Below are positions 49,272 to 59,998 of a stretch of DNA of 64,000 bases, in pieces. The stretch is taken from contig NW_014575559.1 in assembly GCF_000708205.1 (NCBI RefSeq), forward strand, positions 947,088-1,011,087, read 5' to 3'. Within the stretch, counting starts at the first letter, position 1. Each line of letters opens with the position of its first letter. Source of the stretch: Mixia osmundae IAM 14324. Taxonomy: Eukaryota; Basidiomycota; Mixiomycetes; Mixiales; Mixiaceae. Position numbers and translations under genes: made by a program. The notes under the pieces are model-generated. The model searched no databases. It was not told where the DNA came from and was given only the letters and a program-made list of their open reading frames with translations.

Positions 49272-50562
49272 TCACTCGGCAGCGAGCGGCTTGCGAGCAA
49301 CAACGAGCATCATCGGCGTGAAGATCTTGAGTTGGCCAGCTTCGGAAAGCGACCAGGCTGCCACTGTGAGCGATTTGACGCAAGCGCGCGTGCCTTTGGG
49401 CGCAAGTCTGAGCAACTCGAGCAGACCGACAAAGAGACAGCTGAGCCACATGGCGACACTGCTCGTGCGAATGACGGTAAAGATGTCCATGAAGCTTTGC
49501 ACTTGTCTGATATCGCCCGAGAGCGGGTAGTACCAGGGCTGCGCTGGCATGAGCGCTTGTTCATCTTGAACATCTGGAGGCACACCTTGCCCATCTCACG
49601 TTCGGCGAGGTCTTCCTCAAAGACAATCTCCATGCCGGTCCCTTTGATTGCAGCCTTACAGTCGGCAATCGTGCGAAGCTATAACCTCCGAGCTTCAGCT
49701 TGTCGAAAGCTGGAGTAACGCCAGTCAGACCTGAGGTATGCCATCGCCAAATTCGATCTGACGTGCGAGCTCTACGTGCTTGGCATCGGCAGGGTCATAT
49801 CGATCGGTCATGCACCATTCGTATACGCCAAATGTACCGCCTGGCTTGAGGACGCGCATGATTTGGGTGTAGCACGCGAGCCAGTCGGGTGCATGGACGG
49901 TTGCTTCGACGACGAAGACGTGATCGAATGAGTTCTCTCCGAATGTATCGACGAGCGACATAAAGTCGGCATGGACGAACTGTAGCTGCTTAGACAGACC
50001 TTTTTCTGCGGCGTACCTGTTGGCCTTTGCAACTTGATACTTGCAGATCGTCACGCCTGCGTGACAACGCAGACATGGGCATAGATCGCTCAAGTCATAG
50101 CTGCCTCACCTGTAACGTGTGCACCGGTAAAGCGAGCGATCTCGGTGGCTGGCCCGCCAACACCGCATCCGGCCTGCAAGACGATCAGCTGAGGATCGAG
50201 CGACAGATCCGAGATCGCACATCCAGCACTCTCGATCCTGGCGTGATGCCAATGCGGAGAGCGAGATAGTGTTGATGACGTGCAATGGCTTGACCGAATG
50301 GCTCGCCCCGGTAGAAAGTGCAAAAGTGAAAACTTTGGCCCCAGCCTTGTTCGAAGATGTCCGTCACGCCATCATAGTAGCTCGCAACGACGTTCTTGTA
50401 TTCTTTGATCCGCTTTGATTCTTGTTCGATTGTCCCTTGACCGAGTTGGTCGACTTTTCCATTGGCAAAGTAGTCGCAATAATTTTGCATGCCATCCTCC
50501 GAGCGCAACTCCTTGCGACGCTGCACGAGCTGATTGCCATTGACGGCGGGCGCTTGCACCAT
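49272..50562 (-). CDS. ERG6: sterol C24-methyltransferase, copy A
   Basis: SAM-dependent methylation of the sterol side chain in ergosterol synthesis. Exons 50221-50562, 50110-50173 (64), 49731-50056 (326), 49586-49678 (93) and 49272-49538 (267) give 363 aa. Motifs: 'SYYDGVTDIFEQGWGQSFHF', SAM-binding '[14 protein letters not shown]', '[18 protein letters not shown]', 'VEATVHAPD', 'RVLKPGGTFGVYEW', and the C-terminal sterol-methyltransferase domain with 'PWYYPLSGDIR' and a hydrophobic segment. The region after motif I ('GVTICKYQVAKAN') lacks the N-N-N common in Erg6, which may alter specificity. Tandem paralogue of the next gene; the two are separated by 148 bp. Confidence 0.93.
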
Positions 50563-50710
50563 GCTCGCTGCTCTTGCTGCGAGGTGAGGAAAAGATGCTT
50601 GCCGATACAAGGATGGAAAGTGGTACGATCTTTCGCGAGATAGGAGTGCTGCGACGAAACTCAAGTGGCATGACGACGGAATGACGCAAAAGGTTGCATT
50701 GAACAGGTTG

Positions 50711-52275
50711 TCACTCCGGTTTGCGGGCAATGATCATCTGCATGGGCGTAAAGATGCCGAGCTTGCCGCCTTCTCCGAGGGAAGCGGCTGCTACACTGAG
50801 TGATTCGACACAGTCGCGCGTGCCTTTTGGCGCAAGTCTGAAGAATTCGAGCCAGCCGACGAAGATACAGGTGAGCCACATGGCGAGTGTAGTCGTGCGA
50901 ATGACGGTGAAGATGTCGGCGAATGTTTGAGCTTGACGTATGTCACCCGTGAGAGGGTAGTACCAGGGCTGCTCGAACGTAAAGTCAGCGATGTACGCAT
51001 GTGATCAGAATCGCTTGCCTTGCCACAGTCACGCTCGGCGAGGTCTTCCTCGTAGAGGATTTCTAGACCAGCAGCCAGCACAGCTTCCTTGCATTGGTCT
51101 GCTGTACGCATCTGTTTCAACGAAGCTCATGATCAGCGCCAGCGCTGATCAGTAATGGTCGCACTGAACCTGAGGCAGACCGTCTCCAAATTCGATCTGA
51201 CGAGCGATCTCGACGTGCTTAGGGTTACTCGGATCGTAGCGATGCGTCATGACCCATTCGTACATGCCAAAGACGCCGCCAGGTTTGAGCACCCGCATGA
51301 TTTGAGAGTAGCAGCCCTTTGCGTCTGGCGCATGGACCGTCGCTTCGCAAGCAAAGACATAGTCAAAGGTGTTCTCTCCGAACGTGTCGACAAGCGACAT
51401 GAAGTCGCCTTGAACGAACTTGAGCTGATGTGAGAGGCCTTTCTCGGCAGCGTATCGATTGGCCTTTTTGACTTGATGCGCATTGATCGTGACGCCTGCT
51501 TTCCTCTCAGCATGCGATACTACGAGTACTCGGATATAGCCTACCTGTAACGTGAGCATCTGTAAAGCGAGCAATTTCTGTCGCAGGTCCGCCGACACCA
51601 CAGCCCGCCTGCTTAGACATTCGAGCCCGGTTCACATTGATGACGTGAGAGTAATGACTGACATCGAGGACTTTTGAGCCAGGTGTGATGCCGATGCGGA
51701 GAGCGAGGTAGTGTTCGTAGCGGGCGATGGCTTGTCTGACGTTGGCAATTAGCGCCGCTCAATGTGCTCGAGCAGGTCAGCTTACTTGAAAGGCTCGCCT
51801 TTGTAGAACGTGCAGAAGTGCCAGCATTGTCCCCAGCCATTTTCGAAGCTGTCTCGACCAGGTCAGATAGAGACAAGGGCTGACAGGGAGGGGACGTGCA
51901 CATCCGTCACACCTACGAAGCAGCATCAGCGTGGGCTCATACCAGATCGAGCAGCAGCAAACCATCGTAGTATCCAGAGACGAGGCTCTGATAGTCCTTC
52001 AGTCTTGCTTTCTCTTCTTCCGCAGTGCCCTGGCCGAGCTTATCGACGTTGCCCTGGGCAAAGTAGCCCGTGTAAGCTTTCATGCCCTCGGTAGATCGTG
52101 GATCTTTGCGCTTGATGAGCGTCGAGTCACCGTTGACCATCTTTGTGTTGACCATCTTGCCGTACAAATCTTCGAGGTGGAGGATCAGGTTTGAGCGAAC
52201 GAAGGGGACGTTGCGATCAAGAAATACTCGAACGATGAAGGTACGAGCGCAGATGGCGTTGCCGCTCGGGCCCAT
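50711..52275 (-). CDS. ERG6: sterol C24-methyltransferase, copy B
   Basis: Eight exons: 51963-52275, 51900-51912 (13-nt microexon), 51786-51848, 51663-51735, 51545-51608 (64), 51170-51495 (326), 51019-51111 (93), 50711-50968; 400 aa. Exons of 64, 326 and 93 nt equal those of copy A, fixing the junctions. The microexon completes 'YYDGVTDVFENGWGQ'. Motifs as in copy A: '[14 protein letters not shown]', '[14 protein letters not shown]', '[12 protein letters not shown]'. The N-terminus is about 37 residues longer. Intron 2 (51849-51899, donor GCACGT) and intron 7 (50969-51018, donor GCAAGC) have GC donors; copy A has no intron at the first site and a GT donor at the second. Confidence 0.92.
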
Positions 52276-52594
52276 GTGAGATCGGTGTCACAGAAGCTCG
52301 AAGGGCTGAGCCTCTGTGATCGATACGATGGACGCCAGAGATGAAACGAGCTGTAAGAAAGCCGCTGGTGTTTTAGGAAAGCCGGCTCCATGGCGTCGGC
52401 CGACCTTGTGGCACAAAGGCGACAAAGGCGATCAAGAAGGACAGCGCAGACTGAAGCCAAGCGGAGTCTGAAGAGTATTAATGGCAGGATCTGAGAGTGT
52501 GGACGGGAAGTCTGGAACGATCAAAGACTGCGAAAGTCGGTGGAAGCACAGGCCGGCCAAACTACGGACAGTAAAGGCCACAAGTGACTTATAA
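52276..52594. other. divergent promoter region
   Basis: 319 bases between ERG6 copy B (minus) and the RSC7-like gene (plus). No coding frame is supported. A 'tataaatg' overlaps the plus-strand start codon itself and is unlikely to act as a TATA box for that gene. Confidence 0.45.
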
Positions 52595-54555
52595 ATGAGG
52601 AAGCGTCGAACGAAGCTCGTCGCGGCAGACAACATGAGCTCACGGCCGCAGCGTACAGCAGCGCAGACGGGCAGTCCGTCTGGCAACCGCATCTCCATCA
52701 CGCTAGGTAAGCGAGCGCGTAAGCTCAGCAGTGAAGAGCCAGAACAACCGCCAGCGCAAGACTCTCAAGATGAAGACTATACCGAATCAGGTTCGCCTGT
52801 CTCGTCTCAGCTCGCCTTTGAGCTTAGCCGTAGAATTGGATGGACAGATTTTGGCACGCCTGAGAGAGGGACTGCCAGGCCAAAGCGAGCTAGGACCAGC
52901 TCGTTCAGAGACGACTCACCTTCTGTTCGCTCGACGCCTCGACGCGCTGCTCGCAAAAAGGCGCCTGTAGACACAGCAGGCACGGACGATGACGATGAGG
53001 ATGAGCCGATAGATGATGAGGAAGGGGAAGACGCCGTCGAAGTGACAGAGTCAGGCGCAACGACGCCTGCAATTTCCATCTCCCAACATCGCAGTCACAA
53101 GAAAAGCGCCCGGAATCCCTCTGGCTTGCGGCGACAGTCTTCCACGCCAGCCTTGGCTACACCTTCTGGAGACGACGGACCTCTGGATGAAGAGTCTGAT
53201 CTTGAAGACGACCTGCGTGGAGAAGGAAAGATAGACAGGAACGGCGTTCTGCAAGACGGCCGTGTCTTTCGTATATCCACCTTTGAGCTCCCAACGCGTG
53301 CGAACAAGAAGAAAGTCTGGGTGCTCAGTATTGACGCGGCAAAGATGCAAGGATACCGTGACTCGGTGTACTTCTATAAACACAATCCGAGGATCACCAA
53401 GACATCTGCGACTCAGCAGGAGAAAGATCTGCTCGCGCGACTCGATCGCATTCATGCCAATCTACGGCATCGTCAGGTGAATATCTTGCCTGCTCGTACG
53501 CTCTTCAAGGCGTTCGGTGCGACGACTATACAAAGTGAGCATCTTTCACGAGAAGTGACGATTGATGCCAAGACAGACGTGCAGATGGCAAATGGATCGT
53601 TGACGATTACTATGAAGACGCTTCCATAGCGGCAGGCAAGACACCCGGCGAGCGAGCCGTCAACGAAGCAGAAGACGAAGTCGAGAACTCTCTTCTAGCG
53701 CCTGCCATGACGCTCCAACCACTCTCACGTGACGAGCGAGAGGACTCGGTCATGACCGATCCTAGCAGTCGACTCCATTCCCGTCTGACAGGCAGCAGAC
53801 TGGTCAAGTCTCTTGCCTCGGTCTCATACAGCGCCAGAGGCACTTTTGCACCTTATCAGGCTGGCTCTGTGCAATTCGGTGGATCAGGACAAGATCCTTA
53901 TACGCTCGTCTACAATGCCACGAATCGAAAGACCAAGCTAGCTGCCCAGTTGACCGAAGAAAATTGGATGCACCAGTATGCTCTAGCTATACGAGGCAAG
54001 AACAGCGCTCTGCTTCATTTCAGGCGGGACAATGTCGAGCCTGCAAGTCTGGGCCGACCGCAAAAGCTTCGTACTGCTACCGAGTTGACGCCCATAACCA
54101 AAGTGGAAGCTGTCAAGGAAGGCTGGAACATGCCTGTCAACCCAGAACACGAGCCGCCTGAAGCGCCTCTGGATGCTGACGATCAAGATGACGACGGGCC
54201 CAAGCCGTTGGGTATCTACGAGCCCCACACGAATGTTTACCATGTTCCCAAACTCACCCAATCAGCTCAAGCTACCTTGGAGCAACTCGACCGGTTGCCC
54301 CATATCGATTCTGTACGGAAGATGGATTTCGACGGATTCCCTTCCGACTGGGTCCAGAAACAAGATCGTACTGCGATAGAGTACCGTATTCGCCGAGCCG
54401 GCAGACGATGGGGTTTCGCTTCCATCTCTACAGAGATGGCTGACCCTGTCTATGAATTGGGTGAACCTTTGCCGCCTCTGCCGACTCAGCTCTGGGATTT
54501 CGATGTCAAGAATGTGGCGGCGCAGTACCTGGCGAGCGCGAAGGGGGATCTGTAG
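52595..54555 (+). CDS. RSC7/Swp82-family chromatin-remodelling subunit
   Basis: Fungal subunit of RSC/SWI-SNF complexes. Exons 52595-53534 and 53585-54555 (50-nt phase-1 intron) give 636 aa. The N-terminal ~210 residues are disordered and acidic/basic (D/E runs near residues 130-150). The conserved domain includes 'NGVLQDGRVFRISTFELP', 'GYRDSVYFYKHNP', then across the intron 'NGKWIVDDYYEDA', and later 'RGTFAPYQAGSVQF', 'GIYEPHTNVYHVP' and 'WGFASISTEM'. This order matches the RSC7/Swp82 (CRC subunit) family. ATG 52634 is an alternative start. Confidence 0.88.
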
Positions 54556-55284
54556 CTACACTGTACGCAATGCAGATTTCATCGGCCAACGACGCGTCAG
54601 TTTTGCTCGTCTGGCCATCGCTTATCTGGTCGGAGATGCTTACGACAAGGATCATCATTGCGTCCTGCACCATCGCTTGCACAACTGTCATGTGTCTTGG
54701 CATTGAAAAGGTAAGCCCAATGGTTTGTACGAGTGCTCGAGCTCGAATCGGTTTGGCAGCCTCTTGTCGGCGCGGGTATCGGCTGCAGTGCTTACGAGAC
54801 ATACTGGTCGTGCTACGAAGAGGTCAGCATACCTTCTTTCGCAATTCGGCTGAACTTGACCACGATGTTGCATGCAAGGGATGTCACTGGTCTGGCTCAA
54901 GCTGCAGCTAGCGCACGCTCACTTAGTCGGCCTTTCTGGCACACATCGACAACATCAATGCAAATGGTGCTTGCATATGGCTCATGTCAGCATTGCCGCG
55001 ATCGGCTTTCAGTAGACACTCTCAACCTCAGTTGCTTATCGCCGCGTCGGCCTCAGAGTCTGATACTGCTGAGCCCATATCTCCGAACGTCTCAGCCCTC
55101 AAAGTGCCCTACCTGAGACGTCATGTCCTGCGGCGCAGCGTGCGAGCATGTCCGCTTATCAGCGCTTGAAATTTTCCTCTCGGCTTCGTTGTGCTCTTGC
55201 CAAGCTTGTCAAGCGATCTATCCGGCAGACAGTCTATTTGCTCGTCTCAGCAGTCTTCTCTTGTGCAGCGAGCGTTACATCAGC
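54556..55284. other. intergenic, no supported gene
   Basis: About 730 bases. It contains several short plus-strand frames, one with a hydrophobic stretch ('RIIIASCTIACTTVMCL', around 54645-54705), but no family block or consistent exon chain. It may include remnants of another secreted gene. Confidence 0.35.
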
Positions 55285-55998
55285 ATGCGTACAGTGTCGA
55301 TCCTGTTCATTATTCTTGCGAGCTCCCTCAGCAAAGCTGTGCCAACATCGATCTCTCCACACTTGACAGAGCGGGCGCCGGCCCTTCTGCTTCCGTACGG
55401 ATGGTACTACCTCAACCTCAAGCTCCTCGATGCTAGTGTCAGTACCTTCAAATAGACCACAGTAGACTCGCTCAGATCTGTTCTGTAGTGTCCTGATCCA
55501 GTACGCTCGATTCGCCGGCATGTATCTCGATGTTGACGAAAGGACAGACTGGAAACAAAGAGGTAGAGTTTGCGATGCAGTGGACACTCGATGCTGGCTT
55601 TGGCACGGACCACGAACTCATCATAGTTCGTCTTTGCCAACGAGCAAGAAGACCGAGCTGAAGGTGCTGCAGCAAACAAACCAACAGTTAGGTCTAGAAG
55701 ATGGCACGTCTGTCTCAGCACGGCTCTTCATCGTCGCTCAGCAGCTCGAGCAGAGACTTGGCCAACGGTAATTGAGCCCGCAACCGGTCTGCCCTTTGCA
55801 CTCATGCGCGTCCGCCGTGCCAAACGAGCTCGCGTGTTCAAGAACTCAAGAGCTCCGTTCTATCGTTGCTGTCGCTTTACCTGGATCCAAGTCAGCATTC
55901 CTGGCTTCTAGGCTGTGTAATGCTGACGACATCATCAGGACATCTTCTTGTGGGAAACAATTGATCTTCACGTGCTCGGCGACACAAAAGTTTTGTGA
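55285..55998 (+). CDS. secreted protein, family R, copy R1
   Basis: 152 aa, signal peptide 'VSILFIILASSLSKAVP'. Exons 55285-55437 (153), 55548-55625 (78), 55673-55703 (31), 55754-55890 (137), 55939-55998 (60); phases 0, 0, 1, 0. Blocks: 'PYGWYYLNLKLLDA', 'QWTLDAGF', 'WPTVIEPATGLPFALMRV', 'RCCRFTWIQ', 'DIFLW'. Intron 3 (55704-55753) has a GC donor (GCACGT). No known domain; two adjacent cysteines are conserved in the family. Confidence 0.75.
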
Positions 55999-56430
55999 GT
56001 GGTTCGCGATGTCGCTATAGCTGCTGCTCAAGTTGCTGCTGCATGGTCAGGATGACTTGCACAGACGACGACGTGCCGGATGATTGCAAGCAGATCTTCG
56101 ATCGTGAGCCTGGACACAACTTTACATGATCAATTGCTGATGTTCTCAAATGTAGCTGATCCTTTTGATTGCAAGGGCAGACCTCACATTGCAAAGGTGG
56201 AGCACATCATTTGAGAGTCGAATGCATGTCGGCTTTGGTGATCACAAGCTGTTACACGCTGCGGAGACCAATCTCACGCGCCCTCCCGTCTTACAAACGA
56301 CTCCTCATCGCGATAAGCCTTACCATCGCTGTCGTCGCTCTCTCGCAAGCTTTCCCGAAGACAGACAAACAATCACGTCTCGCCTCTGTCTTCGAAAATA
56401 CTTCAACGCAAAACAAGCATACGAACGAGC
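55999..56430. other. intergenic, upstream of R2
   Basis: About 430 bases with no supported gene. A 150-codon frame from 56169 runs through the R2 signal-peptide exon in another frame and shows no motif. Confidence 0.4.
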
Positions 56431-57167
56431 ATGCTCGCCTTACTCTATGTGCTCGTGCCAATCTCTTTAATCGAAATCAATGCCATACCAACGCAAGATC
56501 CAAACATGTATCATCAGGCACTGGCTCTTCCCCTGCAGTTTCCTTATGGCTGGTATGCTATCGATGTACAGCTTATCGATGCCAAAGTATGTCATCCCCC
56601 TGCGCGCTGCCGGCTCGCTGACATCGAACGGCAGTGCAAAGTACCGGTGCGCACTCCTGAGCAAGCCTCGTTAACGGCGAGCTTATGATCAGTAAAGGGA
56701 GGAGAACGCGATGTGACCACGATCTTACAGTGGACTGTCGACGCCGGGTTCAATAGAAAGAATGAGCTCACTGTCGTGAGTCGTTCTCATTCTCCGCTGA
56801 TCCAACATGGCCCGTACTAAGACGAAGCAGCAATATCAAGAACAGCCCGGGCTAATCTATGGCAAGCTATCCAGCTTCTCGGGCTAGCGCAAGACTGAAA
56901 GCTCAGCAGAGGCTTGGCCGACCACCAACGAACCGATGACGGGCCAACCTTATGCGCTCTTGCGCGTCACCAGAGCAAGACGTCTCCGCATGACCAAACC
57001 TTCCAGAGATCCAGTACTTCGTTGCTGCCGGGTCACATGGATCCAAGTTGGTATCACCCTCACAGGTCAACATCGCGCGCTCACAGCAAGAACAGGACGT
57101 CTTCTTGTGGCAAATGCAGGTCGCATCGGTCAAAGGCGACGCCTCGGTCTTGTTGGTGCCCACATGA
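56431..57167 (+). CDS. secreted protein, family R, copy R2
   Basis: 157 aa, signal peptide 'LALLYVLVPISLIEINAIP'. Exons 56431-56586 (156), 56698-56775 (78), 56831-56861 (31), 56910-57046 (137), 57096-57167 (72), with the phases of R1. Blocks: 'PYGWYAIDVQLIDAK', 'QWTVDAGF', 'WPTTNEPMTGQPYALLRV', 'RCCRVTWIQ', 'DVFLW'. Intron 1 is 111 nt (110 in R1). Intron 3 (56862-56909) has a GC donor (GCAAGC) at the same place as R1. Function unknown. Confidence 0.76.
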
Positions 57168-57497
57168 CGTCAAGTCCAGCTGTCGGCTGACCGCACCACT
57201 ACTTCAGTATGACGTGCGCCGATGATGACGTCCCGGACGAATGCCAGACTCTCTTCCCGCGTGAGACCCAGAGCACTGTGCTCTCTGCCTCTTAGAGCTA
57301 ATGCACGGCACTACAGGCGAGCCGGTGACATGCGAGGGCACGGCAGAGGCCAAATCAGAACATGTGATCTAGCTTTGGTTGGCTCGATGCATCTTCGCTG
57401 CGACGAAACACTGAGGCTGCTTATCGTGTCTCGCTCAGCCGTCACAGATAGGTCAGGCCTCGCTTCTCGATTTTCTCTGCAACCCTTTGAAGATAAG
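57168..57497. other. intergenic, no supported gene
   Basis: About 330 bases between R2 and the small gene at 57498. It contains the upstream part of a long open frame that only becomes signal-peptide-like from the ATG at 57498. Confidence 0.4.
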
Positions 57498-57783
57498 ATG
57501 GTGGTCAAGCTCTGGACATTCGCTGGTCTCTTTGCTCTCTGCTCGCTCTCCACCGTCGCCGGCAAGATGGAGGTAAGCCACAGATGCACGTCTTCAGGGA
57601 TTGGCTGACTTGATCTGCGCGCAGTCGGTCAAGCGCACCAATTGTGTCAACCTGAACATGGCTCACTGTCACGAACATGTACTGCGCATCGTTGCTCATG
57701 CAGCGCATGCTGACATGACAGCGCAGATGATGTGCAAGATCGATAGCGGCGTGTGTGTGCCCAAATACGGCGGCACGGCCTGA
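57498..57783 (+). CDS. small secreted cysteine- and histidine-rich protein
   Basis: 77 aa from exons 57498-57572 and 57625-57783 (52-nt phase-0 intron). A signal peptide ('LWTFAGLFALCSLSTVAG') precedes a mature part of about 53 residues with four cysteines and a histidine cluster: 'CVNLNMAHCHEHVLRIVAH', 'HAD', 'CKIDSGVC'. Two disulfides are likely; the histidines might bind a metal. No family recognised. An upstream start in the same frame (57222) lacks an ATG-led leader of secretory type, so 57498 is preferred. Confidence 0.7.
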
Positions 57784-58028
57784 GAGTTCATCCTGCGCAG
57801 CTAGCTGTGGCAATGTACCGCGATCATGCTTGCAATCGCTTGAATGCCATGGCTATTTCTGCTTGCTGTCCGATTTCTTTGAGTCATCTAAGTGAGCGAT
57901 AGGGGACGCGCTTGGAATGCTGAGACGATGTCGAGAAGCTGATGAGGCTTGTATGAGATAAGATGGCAGTGTAGCCAGACAAGAAGGCGATGAAGGTCAG
58001 CATAGCATGTATGTGACCTCGCTTCATC

Positions 58029-58035
58029 TATAAAT
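58029..58035 (+). promoter_or_regulatory. TATA-like element
   Basis: 'tataaat' 61 bp upstream of the ATG at 58096, at a plausible distance for a core promoter of that small secreted-protein gene. Confidence 0.4.
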
Positions 58036-58095
58036 TGCACATCTCTTCAGATTCTTGTAGCCATCCGCCACATAAGCCAGCAGCAATAGAGCAAG

Positions 58096-58332
58096 ATGTT
58101 CACCAAGTCGACTGTACTCGCTCTTCTCGGTCTTGTCTCTGTCTCTCTGGCTGTTGCCATTGCCGTAAGTCTGCCAACTCTTAGCTGCCAATATATACTC
58201 ACGCTTTCGACCAAATAGCAGGAGGATGGTCCGTCGTTCGATGAGGGCTCATCTTGCGGCTATACGGATCGAATGCCTTGCGCTATGAATGCAAGTGGCC
58301 CCCTTCTTGCGATGTCTTCCGCACTCACGTGA
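58096..58332 (+). CDS. small secreted protein (reading frame of exon 2 ambiguous)
   Basis: Exon 1 (58096-58164) is a clear signal peptide, 'VLALLGLVSVSLAVAIA', with a GTAAGT donor. Exon 2 from 58222 gives a 36-residue mature part starting 'EDGPSFDEGSSCGYTDRM' with two cysteines, 59 aa in total. A second open frame over the same DNA (58245-58436) is richer in cysteines: 'CKWPPSCDVF', 'GCSWDGEQCGP', but cannot be joined to exon 1 in phase by the sites I see. The real product may use an extra intron. Function unknown. Confidence 0.5.
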
Positions 58333-58439
58333 ATTGGACACAGGGCTGTAGCTGGGATGGTGAACAGTGCGGTCCAGCTATGGATGTGAACCTGCCCGCC
58401 TACTCTGGTCTGATCGGTGGCATTGCTCGCAAGTGACGT

Positions 58440-59274
58440 GTCTGTTGGGACGATAGCTCGACAGTGTTCCGTCCTTGGTTGCGAGCGGAGCCATCGTGAC
58501 ATACAGACTTCCGCTACATACGCAAAGACGGAGTCATACTCGAGACTGAATCTAACCATATCTTCCGGTGAAAAGCACCTATCTTGGTGGTTCACCGCTG
58601 AGTCGTGAGCGGGACATATTGAAAAAGGCACACGGCATGCTCGTCAAGCTGAGCGCTGTTGCTCTGCTTTCGCGTGTGATGAGGTGCGGAGCTCGAACCA
58701 GCACGCGCGGCGCGGCGTTGGCGCGTTGACGAAGGGAGTGCTGTATCTGATGACCTTGTTTGTTGATCCGTAATCGCTGATATATTAGCTGCAGCGCGCC
58801 GGTCTTAATCCTGTCCACCCTACTGACGGTCCTTCTTGCAGTGATCAGAGTCCTGACGCATGCAACGACGTTGTGCGTCGAGTGTGGCCGGTTGCATGTG
58901 AAAATGCCAATGCTAAGTCTAAGATAGCTGGGCTGCGAGTGCAGCGGCGTGAGTTGTGCCGTAGCTTAAGGAGGCGCGGAGGAGAGCGATGGTGCAGTTG
59001 GCGTGATTGCATGTCTAGTGCAGAGATCTTTCCGTGGACCAGGTCGACCCGGAAGCCGAACGCGAGATCGCGAGATCGTGCTGAAGCTTCGATCAGGCAG
59101 TCTCACTCACCGCGATATGGGTTGTGACTGTGATTGTGCGAGATGATGATCGAGGTGAATGACATGAGTCGTGCTCACTGGAAAATCGCGCGCAATCGGA
59201 ATGTGTACATTCGACCGCGACAGGTCTACCGCGTCGGCACCTTGCACTTTGCGATGCATTCGAGTACTCGATGC
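58440..59274. other. intergenic, no supported gene
   Basis: About 830 bases between the small gene at 58096 and the 3' end of P1. Frames are short, without signal peptides or family blocks. Confidence 0.4.
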
Positions 59275-59889
59275 TTATACGCGACGGATGGATACGCCGT
59301 CAAGCGAGAGATCGCTGCAGAGGTTGATCAGTTTGTGCGTAGAAAACATTGTCGGATGCACCAACACGTGATCAAAGGCTTTGCCGTTGTAGCCACCCGA
59401 GATGACTGAGTAGGTCTGCAGGGAGCCGTCGCCGAGGTAGTGCAGAGCGATGGTGACTCCGTACAGTCTGCCATTCTCGACTTTGAGCTGACGTGAGTAT
59501 ATCGACGATGCGTTTGGTGGGGAGGACTTACAAGTCCATGTGCTCTGGCCCGGACTCGAGGTTCCATAGCGAGCCACACCGCCATGATCAGGCAGGAAGT
59601 AGTTTAGTTTGTGGTAGCTCTTCTCGCTGTCCTGCTGTGTCAACCAGAGAGTGGCAGCAAATACGATCGGAGCTTACACTGGGTCGTAGGCAAGGCTGAA
59701 ATAGATCGTATACACGGCATTACCGGGACTCGAGAAGGTCAGAGCCCAGTCTGCCTCGTAACGAGCGACGAGGTGACTGTCAGCATCGCGTTTCTCGAGA
59801 GTGTTTGGTGATGCAGCTTCGGATACAGGCGATGCCGTGATGAGCGTGGCGATGAAGCCGAGAGCAGAGACGAGCTGAGCAAATCGCAT
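59275..59889 (-). CDS. secreted protein, family P, copy P1
   Basis: 170 aa. Exons 59678-59889 (212), 59532-59626 (95), 59275-59480 (206), junction phases 2 and 1. Signal peptide 'LVSALGFIATLITASP', a possible KR cleavage site ('TLEKRD'), then 'DWALTFSSPGNAVYTIYF', 'KSYHKLNYFLPDHGG', 'STWTFENGRLYGVTIAL' and 'YSVISGGYNGKAFDHVL'. Splice sites were set by comparison with P2 next door. No cysteine pattern; beta-rich. No known family recognised. Confidence 0.75.
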
Positions 59890-59998
59890 GATAATGCTTT
59901 CTTTCCCGCAAGTTGATCGCTGAAGGAGGTGGAAAGGATAGATGGGGTGGGGCAGCACAGCACATCGCATCAGGAGTCTCCGAGCTTCGTACACCGCG

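Noticed and set aside
55704-55771. Continuous frame in R1 ending 'AQQLEQRLGQR', similar to R2 'AQQRLGRPPTNR', as a genuine C-terminus
   Set aside because: The similarity comes from the conserved exon 4 start read in the wrong frame. The spliced frame gives 'WPT..EP.TG.P.AL.RV' and two further conserved exons in both genes.
58680-58730. Possible tRNA B-box on the minus strand ('ggttcgagctc')
   Set aside because: The flanking bases do not form a T-stem and no acceptor or anticodon arm could be paired around it.
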